Shown: one piece after another, positions 8,588 to 16,938 of the stretch
How the letters are laid out: each line of letters begins with the position of its first letter
Numbering within the stretch: the stretch's first letter is position 1
Assembly (NCBI GenBank): GCA_029555925.1
Contig: JAKPQU010000322.1
Span: forward strand, 1-43,551
Reading direction: 5' to 3'
Source: Bacillota bacterium
GTDB taxonomy: Bacteria > Eremiobacterota > SpSt-956 > JAKJGF01
Length of the DNA: 43,551 bases
Made by a program: the position numbers and the translations under genes
Notes under the pieces: model-generated
Told to the model about the DNA's origin: nothing
Database searches by the model: none
Seen by the model: only the letters and a program-made list of their open reading frames with translations

Positions 8588-9433
8588 ATGAATTTTATAT
8601 TTAAAGATTTATTTCACTTTTCCGCAAAAGATATGTCTGCAAATATAATTTTATCTATTATAGCAGTTATTGTAATTACAGGACTCTATAATTTTATTCG
8701 CTATATAATATCCCATCATATTCGTGATATTGTAGAGAAGCAATATTACAGGAAATTTTCGCTTTATATCTCTATAGGTATAGCACTGACCTTATTATTT
8801 CTGATATGGTTCGATCCGATAAGAAATACTATATTAATAATCTCTGCTTTTGGCATGGGATTTGTACTGGGATTTAAAGAATTGATTATGTGTATTTCAG
8901 GAAGGATATTACTTGCAATGAGTCAGGAATTTCAAATAGGTAATCGTATTGAAATAGGTAATATAACCGGAGATGTTATAGATATTGGAATAATGAGTAC
9001 AGCCATTGCAGAGATAGGAGGTATAATCGCCGGTCACCAGAGTTCCGGGAGAATAATACATGTCCCGAATTCTCTGCTTCTTACAACAGTTATAAAGAAT
9101 TATACGAAAAAATGTGATTATGTGTGGGACGAACTGATAGTCAGGGTAGGTGTTACGGCAGAACATCAGGCAATTGAGAAAATTCTCTACAGTGTATGTG
9201 AGGAAATTGTAGGCCATACCCAGGAAGATGCAGAAAAAGAAATGAAAAGACTGGGTGAAGAATTTGCTTATAAAATGCCAAAACTTACACCTTTTGTATA
9301 TTATGAAATGGAAGCTTCTGAAGTCCTTCTAACTCTTCGTTACCTGGTTAAAATAAGAGAGAGAAGAAATATAAGACATGCTATGATTGTTCGTATTCTT
9401 GGAGAATGTAAGCATATGGGAATAAAACTATAA
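8588..9433 (+). CDS. MscS-family mechanosensitive ion channel
   Basis: The product has 281 residues. There are three predicted membrane helices: about 17-40, 57-78, and the pore-lining TM3 at about 80-110, where AFGMGFVLGFKELIMCISGR shows the Gly-rich small-residue pattern of MscS. It is followed by the beta domain (FQIGNRIEIGNITGDVIDIG, then RIIHVPNSLLL) and an alpha-beta C-terminal domain. It is close to E. coli MscS in length. The family gates at the lytic threshold to release solutes after hypo-osmotic shock. The best ribosome site, AGGGGAG, sits about 13 nt before the ATG, rather far. No partner gene is co-transcribed with certainty; a small membrane protein follows 168 nt later behind a family A repeat. 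Confidence 0.93.
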   Translation: MNFIFKDLFHFSAKDMSANIILSIIAVIVITGLYNFIRYIISHHIRDIVEKQYYRKFSLYISIGIALTLLFLIWFDPIRNTILIISAFGMGFVLGFKELIMCISGRILLAMSQEFQIGNRIEIGNITGDVIDIGIMSTAIAEIGGIIAGHQSSGRIIHVPNSLLLTTVIKNYTKKCDYVWDELIVRVGVTAEHQAIEKILYSVCEEIVGHTQEDAEKEMKRLGEEFAYKMPKLTPFVYYEMEASEVLLTLRYLVKIRERRNIRHAMIVRILGECKHMGIKL

Positions 9434-9487
9434 TGGATTTGCCTGTAAATACAGGACTTTGCATAAAGGCAGAGAATATATGTCAAA

Positions 9488-9586
9488 ATACCGTGGTGAG
9501 CATAAATAATACATAACTGCTCTCGTGACGCGTAACGCGTGGCGGGAGGAAAACCTTTATTATATGTTTATGCTCAGGTCAATAAT
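9488..9586 (+). repeat. Family A inverted-repeat element, copy 3, with coupled mini-ORF
   Basis: This is the reverse orientation of copies 1, 2 and 4, with ends ATACCGTGGTGAGCATAA and TTATGCTCAGGTCAATAA. Heptads CGTGACG, CGTAACG and CGTGGCG lie at 9524-9544. GGGAGGAA is followed 14 nt later by ATG opening a 13-codon ORF (MFMLRSIIKESEP). Its TGA overlaps the ATG of the next gene as ATGA, a translational-coupling arrangement. Confidence 0.75.
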
Positions 9587-9601
9587 AAAGGAGTCTGAAC
9601 C

Positions 9602-9877
9602 ATGAAAGAAATTAAAGAAAAATCAATTGAAGATAAATATAAAATCTTTAAAAAATCCTGTTTTTATTATACACTTACTGCCATTCTTACTCCTCCTGTA
9701 GCAGTAATACTTGGTATTTCCGCCAGAAACAGCGAAGAATTATATAATCTCATATTTCTGGTTATTTTAACAGAGGTTTATACTGTAGTGAGAGCCCTGT
9801 TTGATTATGAAGAAACAAAAAAGCTGGGAAAATTTTTATCTGATACTCCTTCTGAACCGTCAAAGGAAAGTGCATAA
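9602..9877 (+). CDS. Small two-helix membrane protein, unknown function
   Basis: The product has 91 residues: a basic N-terminus (about 1-18), two hydrophobic segments (about 20-42 and 48-68) and a charged Ser/Glu-rich tail. No family was recognised. AAGGAG stands 8 nt before the ATG, so initiation does not depend on the preceding repeat. A mini-ORF from the family A element does end with ATGA overlapping this start. It lies downstream of the MscS gene on the same strand, and could be an accessory or an unrelated protein. Confidence 0.6.
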   Translation: MKEIKEKSIEDKYKIFKKSCFYYTLTAILTPPVAVILGISARNSEELYNLIFLVILTEVYTVVRALFDYEETKKLGKFLSDTPSEPSKESA

Positions 9878-9925
9878 ATTTTTAACTTATTTAATGTGAT
9901 ATTCTGGCTGGTATGTATAATTTTA

Positions 9926-12283
9926 TCAGTTACCTGATGCTCTATACAAAACTTCCTGTATAACCTGCTGGAATCTCGATAGTAAAAACGGTTTTTCAAG
10001 GTATCTGTTGCCTATTTCCTCTAAAAAGGATCTCGTATAAGGATTTATAATATCACCTGTAGAGAAAACAATTTTGTCAGTCAAATGGGGGAATTTTTCT
10101 TTTATTATAAAGTATAATTCTTTGCCTCCCAGTCCCGGCATTTTCATATCCAGAATAATTAAATCGAAATCCTGATGTTCTGCTATTTTTTTCAGAGCTT
10201 CTTCACCACTGTCGGATGTTGTTATAATATGTTCCATATCTTCAAGGACATTTGTTACCATATCCAGTATTATCGGTTCGTCGTCTACTACCATAATTTT
10301 TTTGTGTTTCTGCTCTTCCCGTGTAATTTCCACCGGTGTTATTATTTCTTCTTTAGTTTCAGTATAATCTTTACATGCCGGTAATTCTATGGTGAAACAT
10401 GTGCCTTCTCCTTCTTTACTTACAACATCTATAGAGCCGCCATGTTCCTGTATTATACCCCTGGAAATACTGAGCCCCAGGCCGGTTCCTTCTCCTTTTT
10501 CTTTCGTGGTGAAAAAAGGCTCGAAGATTTTTAACTGGTTTTCTTTGCTTATACCGGGGCCGTTATCTCTGAATCTTATTTCCACCATATTACCTCTGGT
10601 GCATGTGTCTACTGTTATATTATTGCCTTTACCGGACTTTATAATTGCCTGTTCTGCATTGATAAGCAGATTTAATATGACCTGCTGTATCTGATGAGAA
10701 TCACCCATAATAGACGGGAGTTTTTCCGTAAGATTTTTTTTAATAACGATATTATGGACTCCAAGCTCGTATTCTCTTAAAGCCAGGGAATTTAAGATAA
10801 TATGGTTTATGTCAACCTGTGTCATTTCTACTTTGTGTTTTCTTACAAAACTTAACAGGTTTTGAATTATTTTTCTGCATCTTTCTGCCTGAGTGGATAT
10901 CTTTTCCAGATCGTGCTTTATAGAAGTGTCTATATTACTTTTTATAAGAAGTTCTGCATAACCGAGAACCCCTGTAAGAGGATTATTTAATTCATGGGCT
11001 ACTCCCGATATAAGCTGCCCCACTGACGAGAGTTTTTCTACCTGAATTAACTGGTATTCAAGCTGTTTTTCTTTTGTTAAATCTTTTAATACTATTATTA
11101 TGCCTGAAAAATTTCCGTCCTGTTCCGTAATGGCATTGGCATATATGGAAAAATATCCGTCCTTCTCCACTGTTGCAGAAACAGGTTTTGTTTTATCAAG
11201 GTAAATTTTTTCTATAGAGTCACAGAGGATACAGTCACATTTATTTTTTCCCCACTCTTTCGGCAGTGTTATACCCATGGAAGCAAGTATTTCCTTCGCT
11301 GAAGGGTTAAGCATTACAAGTTCATAATTGTTATTAATCATAAGAACGCCATTGCTTAAAGAATCCAGAACTGTCTGTATCTTCTTTTGATCGGTAGAGA
11401 AGATGGAACTCATTTTATTCAGTTCCACTGCAGTATGATTTGCTATGGAATGAAATAATTTCTTCTCTTCTTCTGTGAAAGCATTTTTTGTACCGTCTGT
11501 AATAAAAAGGACTGCTATAATTTTATTTGCCACTATAACCGGCTCTGATATAAAGGTTTCTACCTGACTTTTATCTGATTCTTCAGCAGAAGTATCTATT
11601 TTTGTTTCAACTATAAAGGAAATATTTTTATCTTTTTCCCAGGAATAAGATTCTATTACTTTTGCTTTAAGATCGTCAGTATAGCTTTCACGTAATTTCT
11701 CCCGGATTTTTACGACAATTTTTTCCCCTTCGTCAAAGAAAAATGCTCCTGCTGCAGCATATTTTATTATATTATATAAAGTATTTACTATGAGGCTGAA
11801 TAATTCTTCATAACTTACAAAATTGGATACTGCTTTACTTATATCATATAAAGAAGCCAGTTCGAAAGCTCTTTTTTTGAGTTCTTCCTGTTTGTTTTTT
11901 ACTTCTGATGTTGCTTTTATTTTTTTAATAGCTTTTGCTATGACATTTTTTATCTGTTCTATACTTTCAAAAGGTTTGATGAGATAATCAAAAGCGCCAA
12001 AACGGAGTGCATCTACAGAGGTCTCTATGGAAGCATAGCCTGTCATCATAATTACTTCTGTCAGAGGAGAAACTTCTTTTATCCTGCTCAATAGTTCTAC
12101 GCCGTTCATTTCAGGCATCTTTATATCAGTAATGACCAGATGAGGCATTTCTTTTTTGACTATTTCAAGTGCTTCCATACCGTTTTTTGCAGTAAACACT
12201 GTAAATTCTCTGCTGAATAAATGCGTGAAAATCTCCAGTATATCCAGTTCGTCGTCTACGATTATTATTTTTGGCTTAATCAA
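9926..12283 (-). CDS. Hybrid sensor kinase: REC-GAF-PAS-HisKA-HATPase-REC
   Basis: The product has 785 residues and no membrane segment, so it is a cytosolic two-component protein. Domains in order: receiver (1-120, VDDE, phospho-Asp53 in ITDIKMPEMNG, KPF), a helical linker, GAF (about 150-295), PAS (about 305-410), HisKA with H430 in GVAHELNNPLTG, HATPase_c (about 530-645, N-box LINAEQAI, RDNGPGI, GTGLGL), and a C-terminal receiver (about 663-785, Asp712 in LILDMKMPG). The PAS domain holds a CDCILC cluster that might bind metal or sense redox. The REC-first order fits a relay driven by an upstream kinase. AGGAGG precedes the ATG by 9-10 nt. No output regulator lies adjacent. Confidence 0.93.
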   Translation of the reverse strand: MIKPKIIIVDDELDILEIFTHLFSREFTVFTAKNGMEALEIVKKEMPHLVITDIKMPEMNGVELLSRIKEVSPLTEVIMMTGYASIETSVDALRFGAFDYLIKPFESIEQIKNVIAKAIKKIKATSEVKNKQEELKKRAFELASLYDISKAVSNFVSYEELFSLIVNTLYNIIKYAAAGAFFFDEGEKIVVKIREKLRESYTDDLKAKVIESYSWEKDKNISFIVETKIDTSAEESDKSQVETFISEPVIVANKIIAVLFITDGTKNAFTEEEKKLFHSIANHTAVELNKMSSIFSTDQKKIQTVLDSLSNGVLMINNNYELVMLNPSAKEILASMGITLPKEWGKNKCDCILCDSIEKIYLDKTKPVSATVEKDGYFSIYANAITEQDGNFSGIIIVLKDLTKEKQLEYQLIQVEKLSSVGQLISGVAHELNNPLTGVLGYAELLIKSNIDTSIKHDLEKISTQAERCRKIIQNLLSFVRKHKVEMTQVDINHIILNSLALREYELGVHNIVIKKNLTEKLPSIMGDSHQIQQVILNLLINAEQAIIKSGKGNNITVDTCTRGNMVEIRFRDNGPGISKENQLKIFEPFFTTKEKGEGTGLGLSISRGIIQEHGGSIDVVSKEGEGTCFTIELPACKDYTETKEEIITPVEITREEQKHKKIMVVDDEPIILDMVTNVLEDMEHIITTSDSGEEALKKIAEHQDFDLIILDMKMPGLGGKELYFIIKEKFPHLTDKIVFSTGDIINPYTRSFLEEIGNRYLEKPFLLSRFQQVIQEVLYRASGN

Positions 12284-12311
12284 AGAATTACCTCCTGCAA
12301 CTGTTCTCTAC

Positions 12312-12333
12312 GTGCTTATACTCAGGTCAGTAA
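12312..12333. repeat. Orphan family A terminal repeat
   Basis: The segment contains CTTATACTCAGGTCAGTAAT, an inverted copy of the family A end, without the rest of the element. It sits in the leader of the hybrid kinase gene. It is best read as a relic of an element. Confidence 0.5.
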
Positions 12334-12409
12334 TAATTATACTACGTAATCAGAATATTTCCAATATAAAATCTTAGACTTTTCTATAGAAATAATTTAT
12401 AATATAATA

Positions 12410-12458
12410 GTGGGTAGCTGGTAGTGAGTAGTGAATCCACGCGTCACGCGTTACGTTT
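12410..12458. repeat. Heptad array, seven phased units
   Basis: Read in register, the units are GTGGGTA, GCTGGTA, GTGAGTA, GTGAATC, CACGCGT, CACGCGT and TACGTTT. The 7-bp phase runs without a break from the GTGA-type to the CGTCACG-type units, showing that both are variants of one family. It lies immediately upstream of the subtilase ribosome-binding site. Confidence 0.75.
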
Positions 12459-12474
12459 TAAAGGAGGGAATTTT

Positions 12475-13634
12475 ATGAGTACTGCAGGTGAATTTTTTAT
12501 TAACGAAATAAATAAGGTTATACCTGAAGAACAGAGAGAAAATGCTTCCTATCAAAAATTTCTCCACGATTATTTCCGTGAAGAGTTAAAAAAAGATTAT
12601 GTGAAAATTTTTGTTGGCTTCAAAGAAATACTCGATACGGAAGTTGAAAAATACGGAGATATCCTTTATAAATTTAAAACTACTGATTCCGTCCTTATGC
12701 ATACAAAGACAGATTTGCTTGATGCTATAAAAAGCCTGAGTTCAGTACGTTTTATAGAACTGGATTATCCTGTTTCCCTCATAGTTCCTCCGGAACATGT
12801 GGAAGGACAGGGGCCATCTCAGGACACAGACTGGAATATGCGTCTTATAGGTGCTCCCTATGCATGGAACCTGAATGCCACAGGACGTGGCGTAAAGCTC
12901 GGTATAATAGATACGGGAATAGACTATAATCATCCCTGTCTGAAGGAGAATGTAAAAGGTGGGTATAACTTTGTAGATGACAGTAAAGATCCATTTGATG
13001 ATAACGGTCATGGCACTCACTGTGCAGGCATTGCAGCAGCCTCTGGAGAAGCCAGCCTGTCCGGGGTGGCCACAAGGGCTGAGCTTTATGCACTGAAGGT
13101 TTTAAGTGCCACAGGGGGGGGCGTACGTCCGGTATCGTAGCAGCCATAGACTGGGCAGTAAGTAATGGTCTTCAGGTTTTAAGCATGAGCCTTGGAAGCC
13201 GTTTCCCTGCTTCTGCCATGCATGAAGCTCTTATTGCCGCTCATGAAAGAGGTCTCATACTTGTAGCCGCATCGGGCAATGAAATGATAGGCCCGGGATT
13301 TCCTGCTTTTTACAGAGAGGTTGTATCTGTAGGTGCAGTAGACAGAAATAAAAAACCTGCCAGTTTTACCAACCGCGATCCCGGGGTTGATATAGCGGCA
13401 CCGGGAGTAGGTGTTTATTCTTCAATTCCGGGAGGGAAATTTGCCTCCTACAGCGGAACATCCATGGCCTGCCCCCATGTAAGCGGCGTATTTACTGCAA
13501 TTCTCGGTGAAAGAAGAATGGATAATGTAGAAGCAGAAAATCTTATCTATGATACGGCAGAAGATATAAAAAGACATTCCTGGGAGGTCGGCCGGGGACT
13601 CGTAAGAATAGATAATGGATTGAAGAGGTTATAG
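12475..13634 (+). pseudogene. Subtilisin-like S8 serine protease, frameshifted at a G8 tract
   Basis: The first reading frame has an N-terminal propeptide-like region (about 1-110) and the Asp (LGIIDTGID, D146) and His (GHGTHCAGI, H179) motifs. It then hits a run of eight G at 13114-13121 and stops at 13138-13140. The remainder, with oxyanion and Ser motifs (VAASGNE, SGTSMACPHVSG), continues in another frame. Nine G, or six, would restore one frame reading TGGGRTSGIVAAIDW. The whole enzyme would be about 386 residues. No signal peptide is seen, so it is probably intracellular. ATG 12475 is chosen because AAAGGAGGG precedes it. The break could be a sequencing error, a phase-variable tract, slippage-dependent expression or a true pseudogene; the clean codons on both sides argue against old decay. 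Confidence 0.85.
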
Positions 13635-13640
13635 AGATAT

Positions 13641-14693
13641 ATGTGGTCCTGTTATAAAGGAAATAACTGCCACACATCCTGTGTCTGTGGCAGCCCGGCT
13701 CTGAAAGGCTCTTTGTTATGGTCCTATGATACAGGGGAGAAGATAAATGCCTCCCCTGTTATTATAAATAATACGCTTTATACTGTTACAGAAGAGGGAA
13801 CCCTCTATGCACTGACAGGTGATAAGGGAAATTTATTATGGAAATATAAAGATTCAGATGAAGGTAATAATGGAGTTAAAAAATTTCCTCCTCTTGTAAT
13901 AGATGATACAGTTTATTTTACCGGTAAAAACGGCACTATTTATGCCCTTTCTGCCGGTAGAGGAGACGTTAAATGGAAATATGAAACAGGGAGCATAATA
14001 AATTCTTCTCCTGCAATACTGGGAGATATGTTATATACAGGTACTGTGGACGGAACCGTTTATGCTATCAATATGGCCGGAAGAGAGAAAAAATGGTCTT
14101 TCCATACGGGAGGTGTCTGTGTTTCGTCTCCTGTAATATATGGAGGCATGTTATTTATCGGTTCTGATAATATATTTTATGTAATAGATATAGAGAGAGG
14201 ACAGAAAAGATGGGCCTATACACTGGAAAAACCCGTCTGTTCATCTCCAGCAATTTATAACGGAGCAATTTATGTGAGTGCCGGTTATATATATTGTCTG
14301 GATATTATCAACGGTGCTAAAAGATGGATTGCAGAAGTAGAAGGTGATCCTCTCTCGGAAACCCCGGTCATTGCGGCTAATTCTATTTTCATTCCTACGA
14401 GAGTGTATATGAAAGAACTGGATAAAACAGTAGGAGTTCTTTATTCTCTGGAAGCCGGTAATGCTGCCCGTCAGTGGGCATTTTTTTCGTGGGGAAGCAT
14501 TACAGAACCTGCAGTGTCAGGGAATTTTATGTATGCAGGCAGCGGTGACGGAAAGCTCTATGCCATAGATACAGGGTGCGGTCTCCAGAAGTGGGTTTAT
14601 GAAACAGATTCAATAATTAATGCTTCACCTGCCGTGGGAGAAGGCTGTGTTTTCACTGTTACTGATAATGGCATGGTTTATGCGGTTATTTGA
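13641..14693 (+). CDS. PQQ-type beta-propeller repeat protein
   Basis: The product has 350 residues, composed of about seven repeats of the outer-membrane BamB/PQQ-dehydrogenase type (G-x-L-x-W-x-Y-x-T-G, then I-x-SSP-x-I, then LY-xx-T-x-DGTVYAL). It has the propeller only, with no catalytic domain. The start lies 6 nt after the subtilase stop, so the two genes are almost certainly one operon. There is no signal peptide. The first 20 residues instead carry a Cys cluster (C4, C10, C14, C16 in CYKGNNCHTSCVCG) that could bind metal. A scaffold or sensor role beside the protease is inference. The ribosome site is weak, which suits coupling to the upstream gene and means the upstream frameshift could reduce its translation. 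Confidence 0.85.
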   Translation: MWSCYKGNNCHTSCVCGSPALKGSLLWSYDTGEKINASPVIINNTLYTVTEEGTLYALTGDKGNLLWKYKDSDEGNNGVKKFPPLVIDDTVYFTGKNGTIYALSAGRGDVKWKYETGSIINSSPAILGDMLYTGTVDGTVYAINMAGREKKWSFHTGGVCVSSPVIYGGMLFIGSDNIFYVIDIERGQKRWAYTLEKPVCSSPAIYNGAIYVSAGYIYCLDIINGAKRWIAEVEGDPLSETPVIAANSIFIPTRVYMKELDKTVGVLYSLEAGNAARQWAFFSWGSITEPAVSGNFMYAGSGDGKLYAIDTGCGLQKWVYETDSIINASPAVGEGCVFTVTDNGMVYAVI

Positions 14694-14695
14694 AA

Positions 14696-14730
14696 CGTGA
14701 CGCGTAACGGGTAACGCGTGACTGGTAAGG
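14696..14730. repeat. Heptad array, five units
   Basis: The units are CGTGACG, CGTAACG, GGTAACG, CGTGACT and GGTAAGG in exact 7-bp phase. It begins 2 nt after the propeller stop codon. Confidence 0.75.
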
Positions 14731-14783
14731 AAAATGCCATGTATTGATGTAAATAAACAGAGTATTTGGAAAAATTTATTATA

Positions 14784-14811
14784 AGTGAGTAGTGAGTGGT
14801 GAATAGTGATT
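14784..14811. repeat. GTGA-type heptad array, four units
   Basis: The units are AGTGAGT, AGTGAGT, GGTGAAT and AGTGATT. Inverted TTTTCACCATTCATTT follows at about 14823-14839, so the region can fold into an imperfect hairpin. That hairpin may terminate the protease-propeller transcript. Confidence 0.65.
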
Positions 14812-14896
14812 GTCTCTATTTATTTTTCACCATTCATTTACCCGGGTATTAGCCTGTCTACCGGTGAAGTTTGCAATAACTCACAGTTAATCTTCG

Positions 14897-14917
14897 CGTC
14901 ACGCGTTACGCGTCACG
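14897..14917. repeat. Heptad array, three units
   Basis: The units are CGTCACG, CGTTACG and CGTCACG, 40 nt before the first radical SAM start codon. It is the third heptad block in this 263-bp gap, which contains no credible small ORF. Confidence 0.75.
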
Positions 14918-14956
14918 AAATACTTAATTTATAATAAAAACTAAATAGAAAGATTT

Positions 14957-16744
14957 ATGAAACATTTAGATAAACACTTTCATTCTGTGATGCTTGCTTA
15001 TTTCGGTTACAGCTACGGAGTGGATTTACATAAGGCAACAAGGAATGTTCAGCTAGGTATTCTTTATCTCGGTACAGTGCTGAAAAATAACGGTTATAAA
15101 GTAAATATTTTATGCACTGATTTCCCTTATCTGGACGAAATAATTGAAAAGATAAGGAATAACCATATTGCTATAGTCGGTTTTTATACCATTACAGATA
15201 ATATAAACAGATGTGTCAGATGTGCTGACATATTGAAAGACCTTTTCCCGGAATTAATTATTCTTATGGGTGGCCCTCATGCTTCTGTTCTGGATAAGGA
15301 AATACTGGAAACATATAAGTCTGTTGATATTATAGTAAGAGGAGAAGGTGAATATACCCTTCTCGGTCTTACGAAATTTTTCTATGATGGTTCCGGAGAA
15401 TTAAAAAACATAAAAGGAATAACTTATAGAGAAAATAATGAAATCCGCCGTAATGACGATGCCCCTTTTGTATCAGATTTAGACTCTTTACCTTTTCCTG
15501 ACAGAGATTTACTGGAAGAACCTGTGAGAAGCACCGATATATTTTATCCCAGAATAATAACAGGCAGGGGGTGTCCTTTTAAATGTGCATTCTGTTATGA
15601 AGGTTTTCACGGAAGTGTCTACAGAATGAGGAGTGCCGAAGATGTGCTCGGTGAAGTGGACAGTCTCATCAAAAGAGGGGAAATTGGTTATATATTGTTC
15701 CTTGACGATACCTTCAGCGTTCATCCTCAGAGGACTATGAAAATATGTAAAGGTCTCAGAAATATGTCGGAAGAGGGAAGGAATTTTGTATGGTTTTCAG
15801 AAGGAAGAGTGGATGTTCTTTCAAAATACCCCAGGATGATTTATGCCATGAAGCTTGCAGGACTTGCCGTAATTCAGCTCGGAGTGGAATGTGCCGATCA
15901 GAAGATTCTGGATATGTACGAGAAACATATAACACTGGAACAGATAGAGGAAGTCATAAAGATCTGTGTTGATGCAAGGATTCCGTCTGTTTCTATAAAT
16001 TTTATCCTGGGAGGGCCTTTTGAATCCGGAGAGCTTTATGAGAAAAATCTCAATTTTGTAAGGAAATTAATGAAAATCGCACCGGGAAGGCTCAATGTGA
16101 GTTCCACCCTTTTAGCTCCCTTTTACGGTACAGGGATTATGAAAGAACCGGCCCGTTTCGGATTAAAGATCATTGACAGGGAATGTAAAACCGGCATCAC
16201 AAATAAGACATGTTTCTGTGAAACAGATGATATGAATGAATATGAACTTACCCGTTTAAGAATTGATTTTGACAGGGAAGTTTTGAATATCATGATAGAC
16301 GCGTCAAAGGATCTGACAAGAGATATAATCTATGAAATTTTTTCCGTTAAATATTTCGGTGTAGATTCACAGTGGACAACACTTTTATCCTCTGACAGAG
16401 GCATAAAGAGATTTATAAACTTGAAACTCCATGAAGCATATTGTGCTATGGATGAAGTAAATGAACATGAGATATTAAATTACTATCCTGTAAGAACGTA
16501 CCCTCTCGTTTATGATGATAATAACAGAGTGATTTTTTACAAAATATACGGAAAAGAAATTTTGAATGACATAGACAGCAGGCTTTATGAGTATTCGTCC
16601 GGTAAAAGAACTTTTGGAGAGATTCTCAAGATAGCGAAAGAGAAGTTATTTAGAGATCTGCCGGCAGAGGAAGTTTATAATAGATTGAAAGATTTTTATG
16701 TGACTGTAGATAAATTATACGGTGTAATTTTTTCGAAAATTTAG
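14957..16744 (+). CDS. B12-binding radical SAM protein with PqqD-like C-terminus (first of pair)
   Basis: The product has 595 residues. Residues about 1-135 form a cobalamin-binding Rossmann domain (QLGILYLGTVLK, AIVGFYTITDN, ILMGGPHAS, DIIVRGEGE). The radical SAM core (about 195-410) has Cys206, Cys210 and Cys213 in GCPFKCAFCYEG. A helical extension follows. Residues about 520-595 (ILNDIDSRLYEYSSGKRT, then EVYNRLKDFY) resemble the PqqD/RiPP-recognition fold. B12 radical SAM enzymes usually methylate or rearrange unactivated carbons; the PqqD-like tail hints at a peptide substrate, though none was found nearby. GAAAG lies 9 nt before the ATG. It aligns end to end with the next gene, so the pair arose by tandem duplication. 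Confidence 0.88.
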   Translation: MKHLDKHFHSVMLAYFGYSYGVDLHKATRNVQLGILYLGTVLKNNGYKVNILCTDFPYLDEIIEKIRNNHIAIVGFYTITDNINRCVRCADILKDLFPELIILMGGPHASVLDKEILETYKSVDIIVRGEGEYTLLGLTKFFYDGSGELKNIKGITYRENNEIRRNDDAPFVSDLDSLPFPDRDLLEEPVRSTDIFYPRIITGRGCPFKCAFCYEGFHGSVYRMRSAEDVLGEVDSLIKRGEIGYILFLDDTFSVHPQRTMKICKGLRNMSEEGRNFVWFSEGRVDVLSKYPRMIYAMKLAGLAVIQLGVECADQKILDMYEKHITLEQIEEVIKICVDARIPSVSINFILGGPFESGELYEKNLNFVRKLMKIAPGRLNVSSTLLAPFYGTGIMKEPARFGLKIIDRECKTGITNKTCFCETDDMNEYELTRLRIDFDREVLNIMIDASKDLTRDIIYEIFSVKYFGVDSQWTTLLSSDRGIKRFINLKLHEAYCAMDEVNEHEILNYYPVRTYPLVYDDNNRVIFYKIYGKEILNDIDSRLYEYSSGKRTFGEILKIAKEKLFRDLPAEEVYNRLKDFYVTVDKLYGVIFSKI

Positions 16745-16746
16745 CT

Positions 16747-16908
16747 CGTGAGTCGTGAGTCGTGAAAAGTGAAGGGTGAAGAGTGAAAGGTGAGTAATGG
16801 AACGTACCCGTCACGCGTCACGATTATAGTGAGTCGTGAGTGGTGACTGGTAAAAAGTGAAGAGTGAATCCTGCCCGTCACGCGTCACGATTATAGTGAA
16901 AAGTGGTT
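16747..16908. repeat. Long heptad block with internal duplication between the radical SAM genes
   Basis: Seven phased units (CGTGAGT twice, CGTGAAA, AGTGAAG, GGTGAAG, AGTGAAA, GGTGAGT) occupy 16747-16795. A module of CCCGTCACGCGTCACG plus ATTATAGTGA then appears twice (about 16807-16832 and 16874-16899), separated by six more GTGA-type heptads. It is the longest heptad block in the window. Its last unit reaches a possible GTG start at 16903. Confidence 0.8.
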
Positions 16909-16938
16909 GACGGAAATTTTGCGGAAAGTGGTAAAATT

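Noticed and set aside
14696..16908. CRISPR array in the repeat blocks
   Set aside because: Units are 7 bp and contiguous, with no unique spacers of constant length and no cas genes.
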